A DNA stretch of 64,000 bases from Janibacter alkaliphilus (GTDB lineage Bacteria > Actinomycetota > Actinomycetes > Actinomycetales > Dermatophilaceae), in NCBI RefSeq assembly GCF_013408565.1, contig NZ_JACBZX010000001.1, forward strand, positions 2,480,001 through 2,544,000, read 5' to 3'. The notes under the pieces were generated by a model. That model saw only the letters and a program-made list of their open reading frames with translations. It searched no databases and had not been told where the DNA came from. Below, piece after piece: positions 27,431 through 36,974 of the stretch; position 1 is the stretch's first letter; every line of letters begins with the position of its first letter. The position numbers and the translations under genes were made by a program.

Positions 27431-28972
27431 TCAGATGTCGCGGTAGGGCTGGACGGAGGCGCCGAGGGCGTTGAGGCGCTCGGCGAGGTCCTCGTAGCCG
27501 CGGTTGATGACGTAGACGTTGCGCAGGTACGACGTGCCCGGCGCGGCCAGCATCGCCAGCAGCACGACGACGCCGGGGCGCAGCGCCGGCGGGCAGGTGA
27601 CCTCGTTGGCGCGCCAGCGGGTCGGGCCGGTGACCTGCACCCGGTGCGGGTCGAGCAGGGTGGCCTTGCCGCCGATCTTGTTCAGCTCGGTGAGGTAGAT
27701 CGCCCGGTTGTCGTAGACCCAGTCGTGGATCGTCGTCGTGCCGTCGGCGCAGGCGGCGATGAGCGCGAAGAACGGCAGGTTGTCGATGTTCAGCCCGGGG
27801 AAGGGCAGCGGGTGGATCTTGTCGATCGGCGCCCGCAGCGGCCCGGGGTGGGTGGTGATGTCGACCAGCCGGGTGCGCCCGTTGTCCGCGGTGTACTCGG
27901 CGGAGAGGTCGTAGCGCATGCCCATCCCCTCCAGCGTCGCCAGCTCGATCTCGAGGAACTCGATCGGGCAGCGCCGGATGGTGATCTCGGACTCGGTGAC
28001 CACGGCCGCCGCGATGAGGCTCATCGCCTCGATCGGGTCCTCGCTGGGGGAGTACTCGACGTCGGTGTCGATCTCCTCGACCCCCTTCACGCGAAGGGTG
28101 GTGGTGCCGATCCCCTCGACGGTCACGCCGACCTTCTGCAGGAAGAAGCACAGGTCCTGGACCATGTAGTTGGAGGAGGCGTTGCGCAGCGTCGTCCAGC
28201 CGGTGTCCTTGGCGGCGGCCAGCAGCGCGTTCTCGGTGACGGTGTCGCCGCGCTCGGTGAGCACGATGGTCTTGTCCGTGCCGACCTCGTCGGTGACGAC
28301 GGCCTCGTAGAAGCCGTGGGTGGCGTTGACGTCGAGGCCGAAGTGCTTCAGCGAGGCCAGGTGCGGCTCGACGGTGCGGGTGCCGAGGTCGCAGCCGCCG
28401 GCGTAGGGCAGCTGGAAGCTCTCGAACTCGTGCAGCAGCGGGCCGAGGAACATGATGACGGTGCGGGTGCGGCGGGCCGCCTCCTCGTCCATCGAGTCCA
28501 GGCGCAGGCGCTGCGGCGGGACGATCTCCAGGTCGCTGGTGCCGGGCAGCCAGCGGGTCTGCACGCCGATCGAGTTCAGCACCTCGAGGATCCGGTTGAC
28601 CTCCTCGATCCGGGCGAGGTTGCGCAGCGTGGTGCGGCCCTTGTTGAGCAGGCTGGCGCACAGCAGCGCGACCGCGGCGTTCTTGCTCGTCTTGACGTCG
28701 ATGGCGCCGGAGAGCTTCTTGCCGCCGTCGATGCGCAGGTGCACCGCGCCGTTGGTGGCGCCGCCGGAGCCGAGGGCGACGAGCTCGGAGTCGAGGGTCT
28801 CGCTGATCTTGGCGAGGGTCTCCAGGGTGAGGTTCTGCTTGCCGGACTCGATCCGGGTCACCGCGCCCTGGCTCGTCTCGAGCATCTGGGCGAGGTCCGC
28901 CTGGGACAGGCCGCGACGGGTCCGGGCGTCGCGGATTCGGGAACCGATGGACATCAGGTAGTCAGCAGTCAC
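27431..28972 (-). CDS. XRE-type HTH fused to UDP-N-acetylglucosamine 1-carboxyvinyltransferase (MurA-like)
   Basis: 513 residues from GTG 28972 (ATG 28954 is an alternative). Residues about 8-65 are an XRE/Cro-type helix-turn-helix (GLSQADLAQMLETSQGAVTRIESG); residues 75-510 are a full enolpyruvyltransferase barrel. The enzyme part keeps the TSKNAA lysine (K97) and the catalytic-loop cysteine C194 in GGCDLGTR, so activity transferring enolpyruvate from PEP to UDP-GlcNAc is plausible. It is not the standard MurA, which lacks the DNA-binding domain. An AT-rich perfect palindrome 13-28 bp upstream is a probable self-operator. Confidence 0.9.
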   Translation of the reverse strand: MTADYLMSIGSRIRDARTRRGLSQADLAQMLETSQGAVTRIESGKQNLTLETLAKISETLDSELVALGSGGATNGAVHLRIDGGKKLSGAIDVKTSKNAAVALLCASLLNKGRTTLRNLARIEEVNRILEVLNSIGVQTRWLPGTSDLEIVPPQRLRLDSMDEEAARRTRTVIMFLGPLLHEFESFQLPYAGGCDLGTRTVEPHLASLKHFGLDVNATHGFYEAVVTDEVGTDKTIVLTERGDTVTENALLAAAKDTGWTTLRNASSNYMVQDLCFFLQKVGVTVEGIGTTTLRVKGVEEIDTDVEYSPSEDPIEAMSLIAAAVVTESEITIRRCPIEFLEIELATLEGMGMRYDLSAEYTADNGRTRLVDITTHPGPLRAPIDKIHPLPFPGLNIDNLPFFALIAACADGTTTIHDWVYDNRAIYLTELNKIGGKATLLDPHRVQVTGPTRWRANEVTCPPALRPGVVVLLAMLAAPGTSYLRNVYVINRGYEDLAERLNALGASVQPYRDI

Positions 28973-28984
28973 AGCACCAACGCT

Positions 28985-29000
28985 AACTCATATATGAGTT
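28985..29000 (-). promoter_or_regulatory. AT-rich palindrome, probable operator of the HTH-MurA gene
   Basis: AACTCATATATGAGTT is a perfect 16-bp palindrome in a GC-rich region, 13 bp upstream of the HTH-MurA start, and could overlap its -10 element. XRE-type repressors bind such sites, so autoregulation through the fused HTH is the likely reading. Confidence 0.65.
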
Positions 29001-29160
29001 GATGCAAGTCGGGGGTGGTCCGGCGTGTCGGCCGGGCCACGGGACGACGATGCGAAGGGGGCGTCCGCACGACGAGAGCAGTGCGCCACGGCACTCCGTC
29101 GGCTCTGCCCCCGGGGGCGCCGCGAAGGGCGCGCCGAGGCCACGGCTAGCCTACGAGCCC

Positions 29161-30951
<1,791 letters not shown>

Positions 30952-30957
30952 CGCGTG

Positions 30958-31917
30958 TCAGCCCTGGCGCCGGGCCGCGGCGCGGGCGTCCTTGGTGTCC
31001 TGGAGGGTCTGCCAGGGATCGGCGAGAGGTCCGAGGTGACCGAGCTTGTCGGGGTTGAGCACCGCACGGATCGTCTGCACCCGGCCGTCGATGACGTCCA
31101 GCGCCCAGGTGCCGAGCACGTGACCGTCGGCGCTGTGAAGGATCGCGCCCGGGCCGCCGTTGATCCGCTCCGGGGTGAGCGTCACGCCGGCGGCGAGGGC
31201 GTCCGGTGCCATGCCGACGAGCAGCCTGATCAGCCGGTCGCCGACGAAGACACCGTCCCCGAAGAGCGGTGCCTTGCCGCCGGCGTCCGCGACGAGCACG
31301 GCGTCGGCGGCGAGCACCTCTCGCAGGCGGTCGACGTCCCCGGCCCTCAGGGCGGCGATGAAGGTGGCGGTGAGCCCGTCGGCCTCGGCGCGATCGACCG
31401 CGAAGCGGGGGCGCTCCTGCGCCATGTGCGCCCGGGCCCGGGCGCAGAGCTGGCGGCAGGCGTCCTCGGAACGCTCGACGGTGGCCGCGACCTCGGCGTA
31501 GGGGTAGCCGAAGACCTCGCGCAGGACGAAGACCGCGCGCTCCAGGGGGCTGAGCCGCTCCAGGAGCAGCAGCGCCGCCATCGACACCGAGTCCGCGAGC
31601 TCGGCGCTGCGCTCCGGGTCGGTGTAGGGGTCGCTGACCAGCGGCTCGGGGAACCACGGTCCGGGGTAGGTCTCCCGACGCGCTCGCGCCGAGCGCAGCA
31701 CGTCGACGGCGAGCCGGGTCGTGATCGTCGCGAGGAACGCCCGGGTGGAGCGCGGTCGCGTCGCGCTTGCCTCCCAGCGCAGCCAGGTCTCCTGCACGAC
31801 GTCCTCGGCGTCCGCGACGCTGCCTAGGATGCGGTAGGCGATGGCGAGCAGCCGGGCGCGGTGCTCCTCGAACTCCTCGGCCCTGCTCGGGGCGTCTGCT
31901 GACGGGCGGTCGGTCAT
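30958..31917 (-). CDS. sigJ: ECF sigma factor of group ECF41 (SigJ)
   Basis: 319 residues whose ATG overlaps the stop of the upstream oxidoreductase gene (ATGA). Sigma region 2 covers about residues 15-80 and region 4 about 113-170; a SnoaL/NTF2-like extension follows. The three ECF41 hallmarks are visible: WFPEP in the linker (88-92), DAGGK (211-215, for DGGGK) and NPDKL (288-292). In ECF41 proteins this extension replaces an anti-sigma factor and modulates activity. A matching ECF41 promoter lies upstream of the operon, so it probably drives itself and its oxidoreductase partner. Confidence 0.93.
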   Translation of the reverse strand: MTDRPSADAPSRAEEFEEHRARLLAIAYRILGSVADAEDVVQETWLRWEASATRPRSTRAFLATITTRLAVDVLRSARARRETYPGPWFPEPLVSDPYTDPERSAELADSVSMAALLLLERLSPLERAVFVLREVFGYPYAEVAATVERSEDACRQLCARARAHMAQERPRFAVDRAEADGLTATFIAALRAGDVDRLREVLAADAVLVADAGGKAPLFGDGVFVGDRLIRLLVGMAPDALAAGVTLTPERINGGPGAILHSADGHVLGTWALDVIDGRVQTIRAVLNPDKLGHLGPLADPWQTLQDTKDARAAARRQG

Positions 31918-33140
31918 CGCACCCGCCCGTCGACCTCGGCCCCGACCTCGGCCCCGGGATCGGACGCGATCCTCGCCTCGTCCTCGGCCTCGCTCCTGGT
32001 CGGCCGCGCGGCGCGACCCGGGTCCCGCGGCCAGCGGAAGCTGCCAGGGCGGCGCGCCTCGGTGACGAGGCCGCGCACGACGGCCCGGCAGGTCACCTCC
32101 TTCGCCCACGCTGCCGGCCGGCCGCGCAGATGCACCGCGCGCGGGGTGTCGTCGGGGTGGGCGAGCTGGAGCACCCCGCTGCGACGGCCGAGGCTCAGGC
32201 ACTGCCCGGCGAAGCCGTTCGTCAAATCCGCCGGGGGATCTCCCGCGATCCGGCTCAGGATGGTCTCGGCGGCCTGGGCACCGAGCGGCATGGCTGCCTG
32301 GCAGCTCATCCGCTGGGCGCCTCCGGAGGGGGCGGCCACGTCACCGGCCGCGACGATGCGCGGGTCGTCGACGCAGGTGAGGGTCTCGTCCGTGACGAGC
32401 CGGCCGGTGGCGTCGCTGGCCAGACCGCTGGAGTGGGCGAGGTCAGGCACCGAGAAGCCGGTCGCCCAGACCGTGACCTCGCTGGCTCGTGCTCGGCCGT
32501 CGGCGAGGGTGACCTCGGTGGCGGAGGCCGCGACGACGCGACCGGCGGTCCCCTCGAGGACATCGACATCGAGGCCGTGGAGGATGGCTGCGGCCGAACG
32601 CCGCCCTCGCTCGTGCAGCGACGGGCCGAGCTGTCCGCCGCAGGCGAGGGTGACGCGCCAGCCGGTGGTCGCGAGCTCGGCGGCCGTCTCGATACCGGTG
32701 GAGCCACCGCCGACGACCGTCACGGTGGCGCCGGGAGCGGTCCGTGCGAGCACGCGACGCAGCTGCTGCGCCGCCCCGATCGTGGCCACCCCCTGCACGT
32801 GCTCGGCCCCGGCGATGTCGGGGGAGGTCCCGGCGCTGCCGACCGCGAGGAGGAGGTGGTCGTAGCGGAGGCGCGCACCGGAGGCCAGCAGCACCGACCG
32901 GTTGCCACGGTCGATGCGCTCGGCCCGGTCGTGCACCCGTCGCACCTGCGGGCTGAGCACCCGGCGGTAGTCCTGGCGCCCGGAGTGGGTGCCGGTGACC
33001 ATCTGGTGCAGGCGGATCCGGTCGACGAAGTCCGGGGTCGGGCTGACCAGGGTGACCTCGATGCCGCCCCGTCGCTGCAGACGGTTGGCGGCCATCACCC
33101 CCGCGTAGCCGCCGCCGAGCACGCTCACCTGGGTCGTCAT
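31914..33140 (-). CDS. NAD(P)/FAD-dependent oxidoreductase, ECF41 partner
   Basis: 408 residues from ATG 33140 (MTTQVSVLGGG), with an AGGAG-type site upstream. The N-terminal FAD-binding Rossmann motif is VLGGGYAGVMAANRL, a second dinucleotide motif is VVGGGSTGIETAAEL near residue 150, and the FAD-closing motif is RIVAAGDVAAP. It resembles type II NADH dehydrogenase/AIF-like disulfide-independent reductases. The electron acceptor is unknown. ECF41 sigma genes are characteristically next to oxidoreductases, carboxymuconolactone decarboxylases or epimerases, and this gene fits that rule. It is the first gene of the two-gene operon. Confidence 0.88.
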   Translation of the reverse strand: MTTQVSVLGGGYAGVMAANRLQRRGGIEVTLVSPTPDFVDRIRLHQMVTGTHSGRQDYRRVLSPQVRRVHDRAERIDRGNRSVLLASGARLRYDHLLLAVGSAGTSPDIAGAEHVQGVATIGAAQQLRRVLARTAPGATVTVVGGGSTGIETAAELATTGWRVTLACGGQLGPSLHERGRRSAAAILHGLDVDVLEGTAGRVVAASATEVTLADGRARASEVTVWATGFSVPDLAHSSGLASDATGRLVTDETLTCVDDPRIVAAGDVAAPSGGAQRMSCQAAMPLGAQAAETILSRIAGDPPADLTNGFAGQCLSLGRRSGVLQLAHPDDTPRAVHLRGRPAAWAKEVTCRAVVRGLVTEARRPGSFRWPRDPGRAARPTRSEAEDEARIASDPGAEVGAEVDGRVR

Positions 33141-33188
33141 CCTCGCTCCTGACGTCGGGGCGGGCCCGGTGCCCGCCTTCGTCTGGAG

Positions 33189-33215
33189 GACGAGACAGCG
33201 ATCCCGCACGTGACA
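33189..33215 (-). promoter_or_regulatory. ECF41-type promoter upstream of the oxidoreductase-sigJ operon
   Basis: On the reverse strand TGTCACG (33215-33209), a 16-base spacer and CGTC (33192-33189) match the published ECF41 promoter form TGTCACA-N16-CGTC with one mismatch and exact spacing. The -10 lies about 50 bp before the oxidoreductase start. Confidence 0.75.
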
Positions 33216-33314
33216 TCCTGCCGCGACGAGCTCGCCCCGTGCCGGCGCGAGGGTCACGAGGGCGGACCGGGGGTCGCCTGCACCGCTCGAGTCGTCCGTG
33301 CCGGTCATCGGTCC

Positions 33315-33384
33315 AGAACCGCTCGTTCCCCCGAGAAGCCTTCTCGGGGGAACGAGCGTTTATCGGGTAACCCGATAAAGGGGG
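33315..33384. repeat. Composite hairpin/palindrome intergenic repeat, copy C
   Basis: A 39-base perfect inverted repeat (33320-33358, 19-base arms beginning CGCTCGTTCCCCCGAGAAG around one central base) is joined to TTATCGGGTAACCCGATAA at 33360-33378 and AGGGG. It ends 1-2 bp from the fadB stop on the reverse strand, which suggests a 3'-end function for fadB. Confidence 0.9.
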
Positions 33385-33385
33385 G

Positions 33386-35497
33386 TCAGGCGGGGACGGA
33401 GGCGACGCCCTTCGGCAGGAAGCGCTGGCCGGTGACCCGCTCGGAGACGCCCTCGCGGTCCAGCAGCGGGGTGATCCCGCCGTTCCAGAACTGGAAGCCG
33501 GCGCCGGTGATCATCGCCAGGTCGATGTCCATCGGGGCCTGGGCGACACCGTCGTCGAGCATGGTGCGGATCTCCTCGGCGAGCACGCCGAGCACCCGCT
33601 CGCGGACCTGCGCCGAGGTCAGCTCGACCGGCTGCTCCGGGGTGGTCAGCAGCTCCTCGACGCCGTCGTCGTCGTAGCTGCGCTTGCCCGCCTCGACCAG
33701 CGCCCGCAGGTTCGGCGAGACGTAGAAGCGCTCGCCCAGCTCGCGGTGCAGGGTCTCGCTGTTGTGCAGCGCGATCGCCGGGCCGACGAGCCCGACGAGG
33801 ACCAGCGGCGGCATCGGCGCCAGGCCGAGCAGGCCCTGGTTGGCCGCGTCCACCGGGGTGCCCTCGTCGACGATCTTGCTGAACTCGCCCATGAAGCGGC
33901 CGAGCAGCCGGTTGGCGATGAAGGAGGGGCTGTCCTTGACGAGGATGCACGTCTTCTTCAGCGTCTTGCCGGTGGCGAAGGCGGTGGCCAGCGCCGCGTC
34001 GTCGGTCCGCTCCCCGGGGATGATCTCCAGCAGCGGCATGACCGCGACCGGGTTGAAGAAGTGGAAGCCGACGACCCGCTCGGGGTGGGCCAGCTCGGAG
34101 GCCATCTCGGTGATCGACAGCGACGAGGTGTTCGAGGCGAGCACGCAAGTCTCGGAGACGATGGCCTCGACCTCGGCCCACACCGTCTTCTTGACCGACA
34201 TCTCCTCGAAGACCGCCTCGATGACGAAGTCGGCGTCGGCGAAGCCGTCCTTGCTCGTCGACCCGGAGACCAGGCCGGTGAGCTGGTTGGCCTTGTCCTG
34301 GCTGATCTTGCCCTTGGCCAGGGACTTGGCGATCTCGTCGTGGACGTAGGCCACGCCCTTGTCCACCCGCTCCTGGTCGAGGTCGGTGAGGATCACCGGC
34401 ACCTTGAGCGCACGGACGAAGAGCATCGCCAGCTGGCTGGCCATGAGCCCGGCGCCGACGATGCCCACCTTCGTCACCGGACGGGCCAGGCTCTTGTCCG
34501 GGGCGCCGGCGGGGCGCTTGGCCCGCTTCTGCACCAGGTCGAAGGCGTACAGCCCGGCGCGCAGCTCGTCACCCATGATGAGGTCGGCCAGCGCCTCGTC
34601 CTCGGCGGCGAAGGCGGCGTCGCGCTCGGCGGTGCGGGCCTCGCGGACCAGCTGGATCGCCCGGTAGGGGGCCGGCGACTGGCCGCCGGTCTTCTGGTCG
34701 GCCAGACCGGTCGCCGCGGTGAGCGCCTGCTCCCAGGCCTGCTCGTCCGTCGTGACCTCGGGCCGCTGCACGGTGGTCTCGCCGCGCAGCACCGCGGCCG
34801 CCCACTCCAGGGAGTCCTTGAGGAAGGTCACCGGCGCGAAGATCGCGTCGGCCATGCCCAGCTCGCGCGCCTGCGCGCCGCCGATCATCCGGTTCTGGTT
34901 GAGCGGGTTCTCGATGATGACCTTGAGGGCCTTCTCCGGGCCGACGAGGCGCGGCAGCAGGTAGCAGCCGCCCCAGCCGGGCACCAGGCCGAGGAAGGTC
35001 TCCGGCAGCGCGACCGCCGGGACCCCGGAGGAGATCGTCCGGTAGTCGCAGGCGAGGCCGATCTCGACGCCGCCGCCCATGGCCGCGCCGTTGACGAAGG
35101 CGAAGGTGGGCACCGGCAGGTCCATGATCGCGGCGAAGGCGGCGTGCCCGGCGCGGGCGATGTCCAGCGCCTGCTCGCGGTCGGTGACGTGCGGGACCCC
35201 GGAGAGGTCGGCGCCGACGGCGAAGACGAACGGCTTGCCGGTGATGCCGACGGCCTGGATCTCACCGGCCGCGGCCCGCTGGGCGAGGGTGTCGACGGTC
35301 TCCCGGAGGCCGGCGACGGTGGCCGGGCCGAAGGTGTTCGGCTTGGTGTGGTCGAAGCCGTTGTCCAGGGTGATCAGGGCGAGCGTGCCGGCGCCGCCGG
35401 GCAGGTCGATGTCCTGGACCGGGGTGCGGGTGATGACCTCGTCCGGGAAGGCCGCGGTCGGGGCCTGCTGCGGGGTGTCGGTGGTGGTGGCGGTCAT
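33386..35497 (-). CDS. fadB: Fatty acid oxidation complex alpha subunit (enoyl-CoA hydratase/3-hydroxyacyl-CoA dehydrogenase)
   Basis: 703 residues. The N-terminal crotonase domain (about 20-220) has the oxyanion-hole segments FVFAVGADLSG and NGAAMGGGVEIGLACD and the catalytic glutamate in PETFLGLVPGWGG. The dehydrogenase part begins near residue 345 with VGIVGAGLMASQ (the usual second glycine of the NAD motif is alanine) and includes HFFNPVAVMPLLEIIPG with the catalytic histidine. It hydrates enoyl-CoA and oxidises 3-hydroxyacyl-CoA in beta-oxidation. It follows the thiolase gene by 3 bp in one operon. Confidence 0.95.
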   Translation of the reverse strand: MTATTTDTPQQAPTAAFPDEVITRTPVQDIDLPGGAGTLALITLDNGFDHTKPNTFGPATVAGLRETVDTLAQRAAAGEIQAVGITGKPFVFAVGADLSGVPHVTDREQALDIARAGHAAFAAIMDLPVPTFAFVNGAAMGGGVEIGLACDYRTISSGVPAVALPETFLGLVPGWGGCYLLPRLVGPEKALKVIIENPLNQNRMIGGAQARELGMADAIFAPVTFLKDSLEWAAAVLRGETTVQRPEVTTDEQAWEQALTAATGLADQKTGGQSPAPYRAIQLVREARTAERDAAFAAEDEALADLIMGDELRAGLYAFDLVQKRAKRPAGAPDKSLARPVTKVGIVGAGLMASQLAMLFVRALKVPVILTDLDQERVDKGVAYVHDEIAKSLAKGKISQDKANQLTGLVSGSTSKDGFADADFVIEAVFEEMSVKKTVWAEVEAIVSETCVLASNTSSLSITEMASELAHPERVVGFHFFNPVAVMPLLEIIPGERTDDAALATAFATGKTLKKTCILVKDSPSFIANRLLGRFMGEFSKIVDEGTPVDAANQGLLGLAPMPPLVLVGLVGPAIALHNSETLHRELGERFYVSPNLRALVEAGKRSYDDDGVEELLTTPEQPVELTSAQVRERVLGVLAEEIRTMLDDGVAQAPMDIDLAMITGAGFQFWNGGITPLLDREGVSERVTGQRFLPKGVASVPA

Positions 35498-35500
35498 CGT

Positions 35501-36712
35501 TCAGCTCTCCTTGCCGTAGTCGGCGTGGTGCGGGTTCTCCCAGATGACGGCGCCGCCCATGCCGATGCCGATGCACATGGCGGTCATGCCGTAGCGGACC
35601 TCGGGGTGCTCCTCGAACTGGCGGGCCAGCTGGTTCATCAGCCGCACGCCGGAGGAGGCCAGCGGGTGACCGGTGGCGATGGCGCCGCCGTACTGGTTGA
35701 CGCTGTCCGAGTCGTCGGGGATGCCGAAGTGCTCGAGGAAGGCGATCACCTGGACGGCGAAGGCCTCGTTGAGCTCGAAGAGACCGATGTCCTCGATGCT
35801 CAGGCCGGCCTTGGCCAGCGCCTTCTCCGCGGCCGGGACCGGGCCGTAGCCCATGACCTCCGGCTCGACGCCGACGAAGGCGTACTCGACCAGGCGCATC
35901 TTGACCGGCAGGCCGAGCTCGGTGGCGGTGTCCTCGGCCGCGAGCAGGCAGGCGGTGGCGCCGTCGTTGAGACCAGCCGCGTTGCCGGCGGTCACCCCGC
36001 CGTGCGGACGGAAGGGGGTCTTCAGCGACTGCAGGTCGGCCATCGTCGTCTGCGGACGGGGCGGCTCGTCGGTGGTGGCCAGCCCCCACCCCTTCTCCTC
36101 GTGGCGGGTGGCCACGGGCACGAGGTCGGGCTGGATCTTGCCAGCCTCGTAGGCCTCGGCGAGCTTGCGCTGGCTGTTCAGCGCGTAGGCGTCGCTGCGC
36201 TCCTTGGTGAGGCTGGGGTAGCGGTCGTGCAGGTTCTCGGCGGTCTTGCCCATGACCAGGGCGCTGGGGTCGACGAGCTTCTCGGCGACGACGCGCGGGT
36301 TGGGGTCGACGCCCTCGCCCATCGGGTGCCGGCCCATGTGCTCGACGCCGCCGGCGACGGCCAGGTCGACCGCGCCGAAGGAGATCGCGCCGGCGACGTT
36401 GGTGACCGCGGTCATCGCGCCGGCGCACATCCGGTCGACGCTGTAGCCGGGGGTGGTCTTGGGCAGACCGGAGAGCAGCGCGGCCATCCGGCCCAGGGTC
36501 AGGCCCTGGTCGCCGATCTGCGTGGTGGCGGCGATGGCCACCTCCTCGACCTTCTCCGGGGCCAGGTCGGGGTTGCGCTCCAGGAGCTCGCGGATGCAGG
36601 CGATGACCAGGTCGTCGGCGCGGGTCTGGGCGTACATGCCCTTCTCGCCGGCCTTGCCGAAGGGCGTCCTCACGCCGTCGACGAAGACGACCTCTCGCAG
36701 AGTACGGGGCAC
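35501..36712 (-). CDS. fadA: Acetyl-CoA acyltransferase (thiolase, beta-oxidation)
   Basis: 403 residues from GTG 36712, after a GAGAGAGG ribosome site. The catalytic nucleophile is the cysteine of VDRMCAGAM, and the acid/base residues are in NEAFA, GGAIATGHPLASSG and the C-terminal AMCIGIGMGG. It cleaves 3-ketoacyl-CoA to acetyl-CoA and a shortened acyl-CoA and is the partner of FadB encoded immediately downstream. The promoter region contains TAAGCAAGCGCTCA (36784-36797), an imperfect dyad that could be a TetR-type fatty-acid regulator site; this is weak. Confidence 0.95.
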   Translation of the reverse strand: MPRTLREVVFVDGVRTPFGKAGEKGMYAQTRADDLVIACIRELLERNPDLAPEKVEEVAIAATTQIGDQGLTLGRMAALLSGLPKTTPGYSVDRMCAGAMTAVTNVAGAISFGAVDLAVAGGVEHMGRHPMGEGVDPNPRVVAEKLVDPSALVMGKTAENLHDRYPSLTKERSDAYALNSQRKLAEAYEAGKIQPDLVPVATRHEEKGWGLATTDEPPRPQTTMADLQSLKTPFRPHGGVTAGNAAGLNDGATACLLAAEDTATELGLPVKMRLVEYAFVGVEPEVMGYGPVPAAEKALAKAGLSIEDIGLFELNEAFAVQVIAFLEHFGIPDDSDSVNQYGGAIATGHPLASSGVRLMNQLARQFEEHPEVRYGMTAMCIGIGMGGAVIWENPHHADYGKES

Positions 36713-36847
36713 GTCTGAGCCTCTCTCTCGATCAGATGGGTGCGGCGACGGCACGGTGGCGGCGTCGCCACCGCTCACGCTACTAAGCAAGCGCTCACCC
36801 ACCTAGCCCGCCAAGGGTGAGCCGCCCCACACCCTCCGGGACGGGGC

Positions 36848-36961
36848 GCAACTGCCCGGGCAGTTGCGGGGGAGGTGTGAATTGCCCGGGCAGTTGCGAG
36901 GGAGGGGCGCAATTTGCCCGGGCAGTTGCGCAGGAGACGTGAACTGCCCGGGCAGTTGCGG
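36848..36961 (+). repeat. Tandem array of four palindromic repeats (core TGCCCGGGCA)
   Basis: CCCGGG centres are at 36855, 36885, 36917 and 36947, with periods of 30, 32 and 30 bp. The first copy is the symmetric GCAACTGCCCGGGCAGTTGC and the last nearly so; the middle two have AATTG or AATTTG left arms. Spacers are purine-rich (GGGGGAGG, AGGGAGGGG). The array ends 14 bp beyond the stop of the reverse-strand RNase D gene. Confidence 0.93.
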
Positions 36962-36974
36962 GGGGAGAGAGGGG

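Noticed and set aside
33746..36718. A 990-residue open frame antisense to fadB-fadA
   Set aside because: Antisense shadow of two clear beta-oxidation genes, with no motif of its own.
36784..36797. TetR-type fatty-acid operator upstream of fadA
   Set aside because: TAAGCAAGCGCTCA is only partly symmetric, so it was not listed as a site and is mentioned only as a weak possibility.
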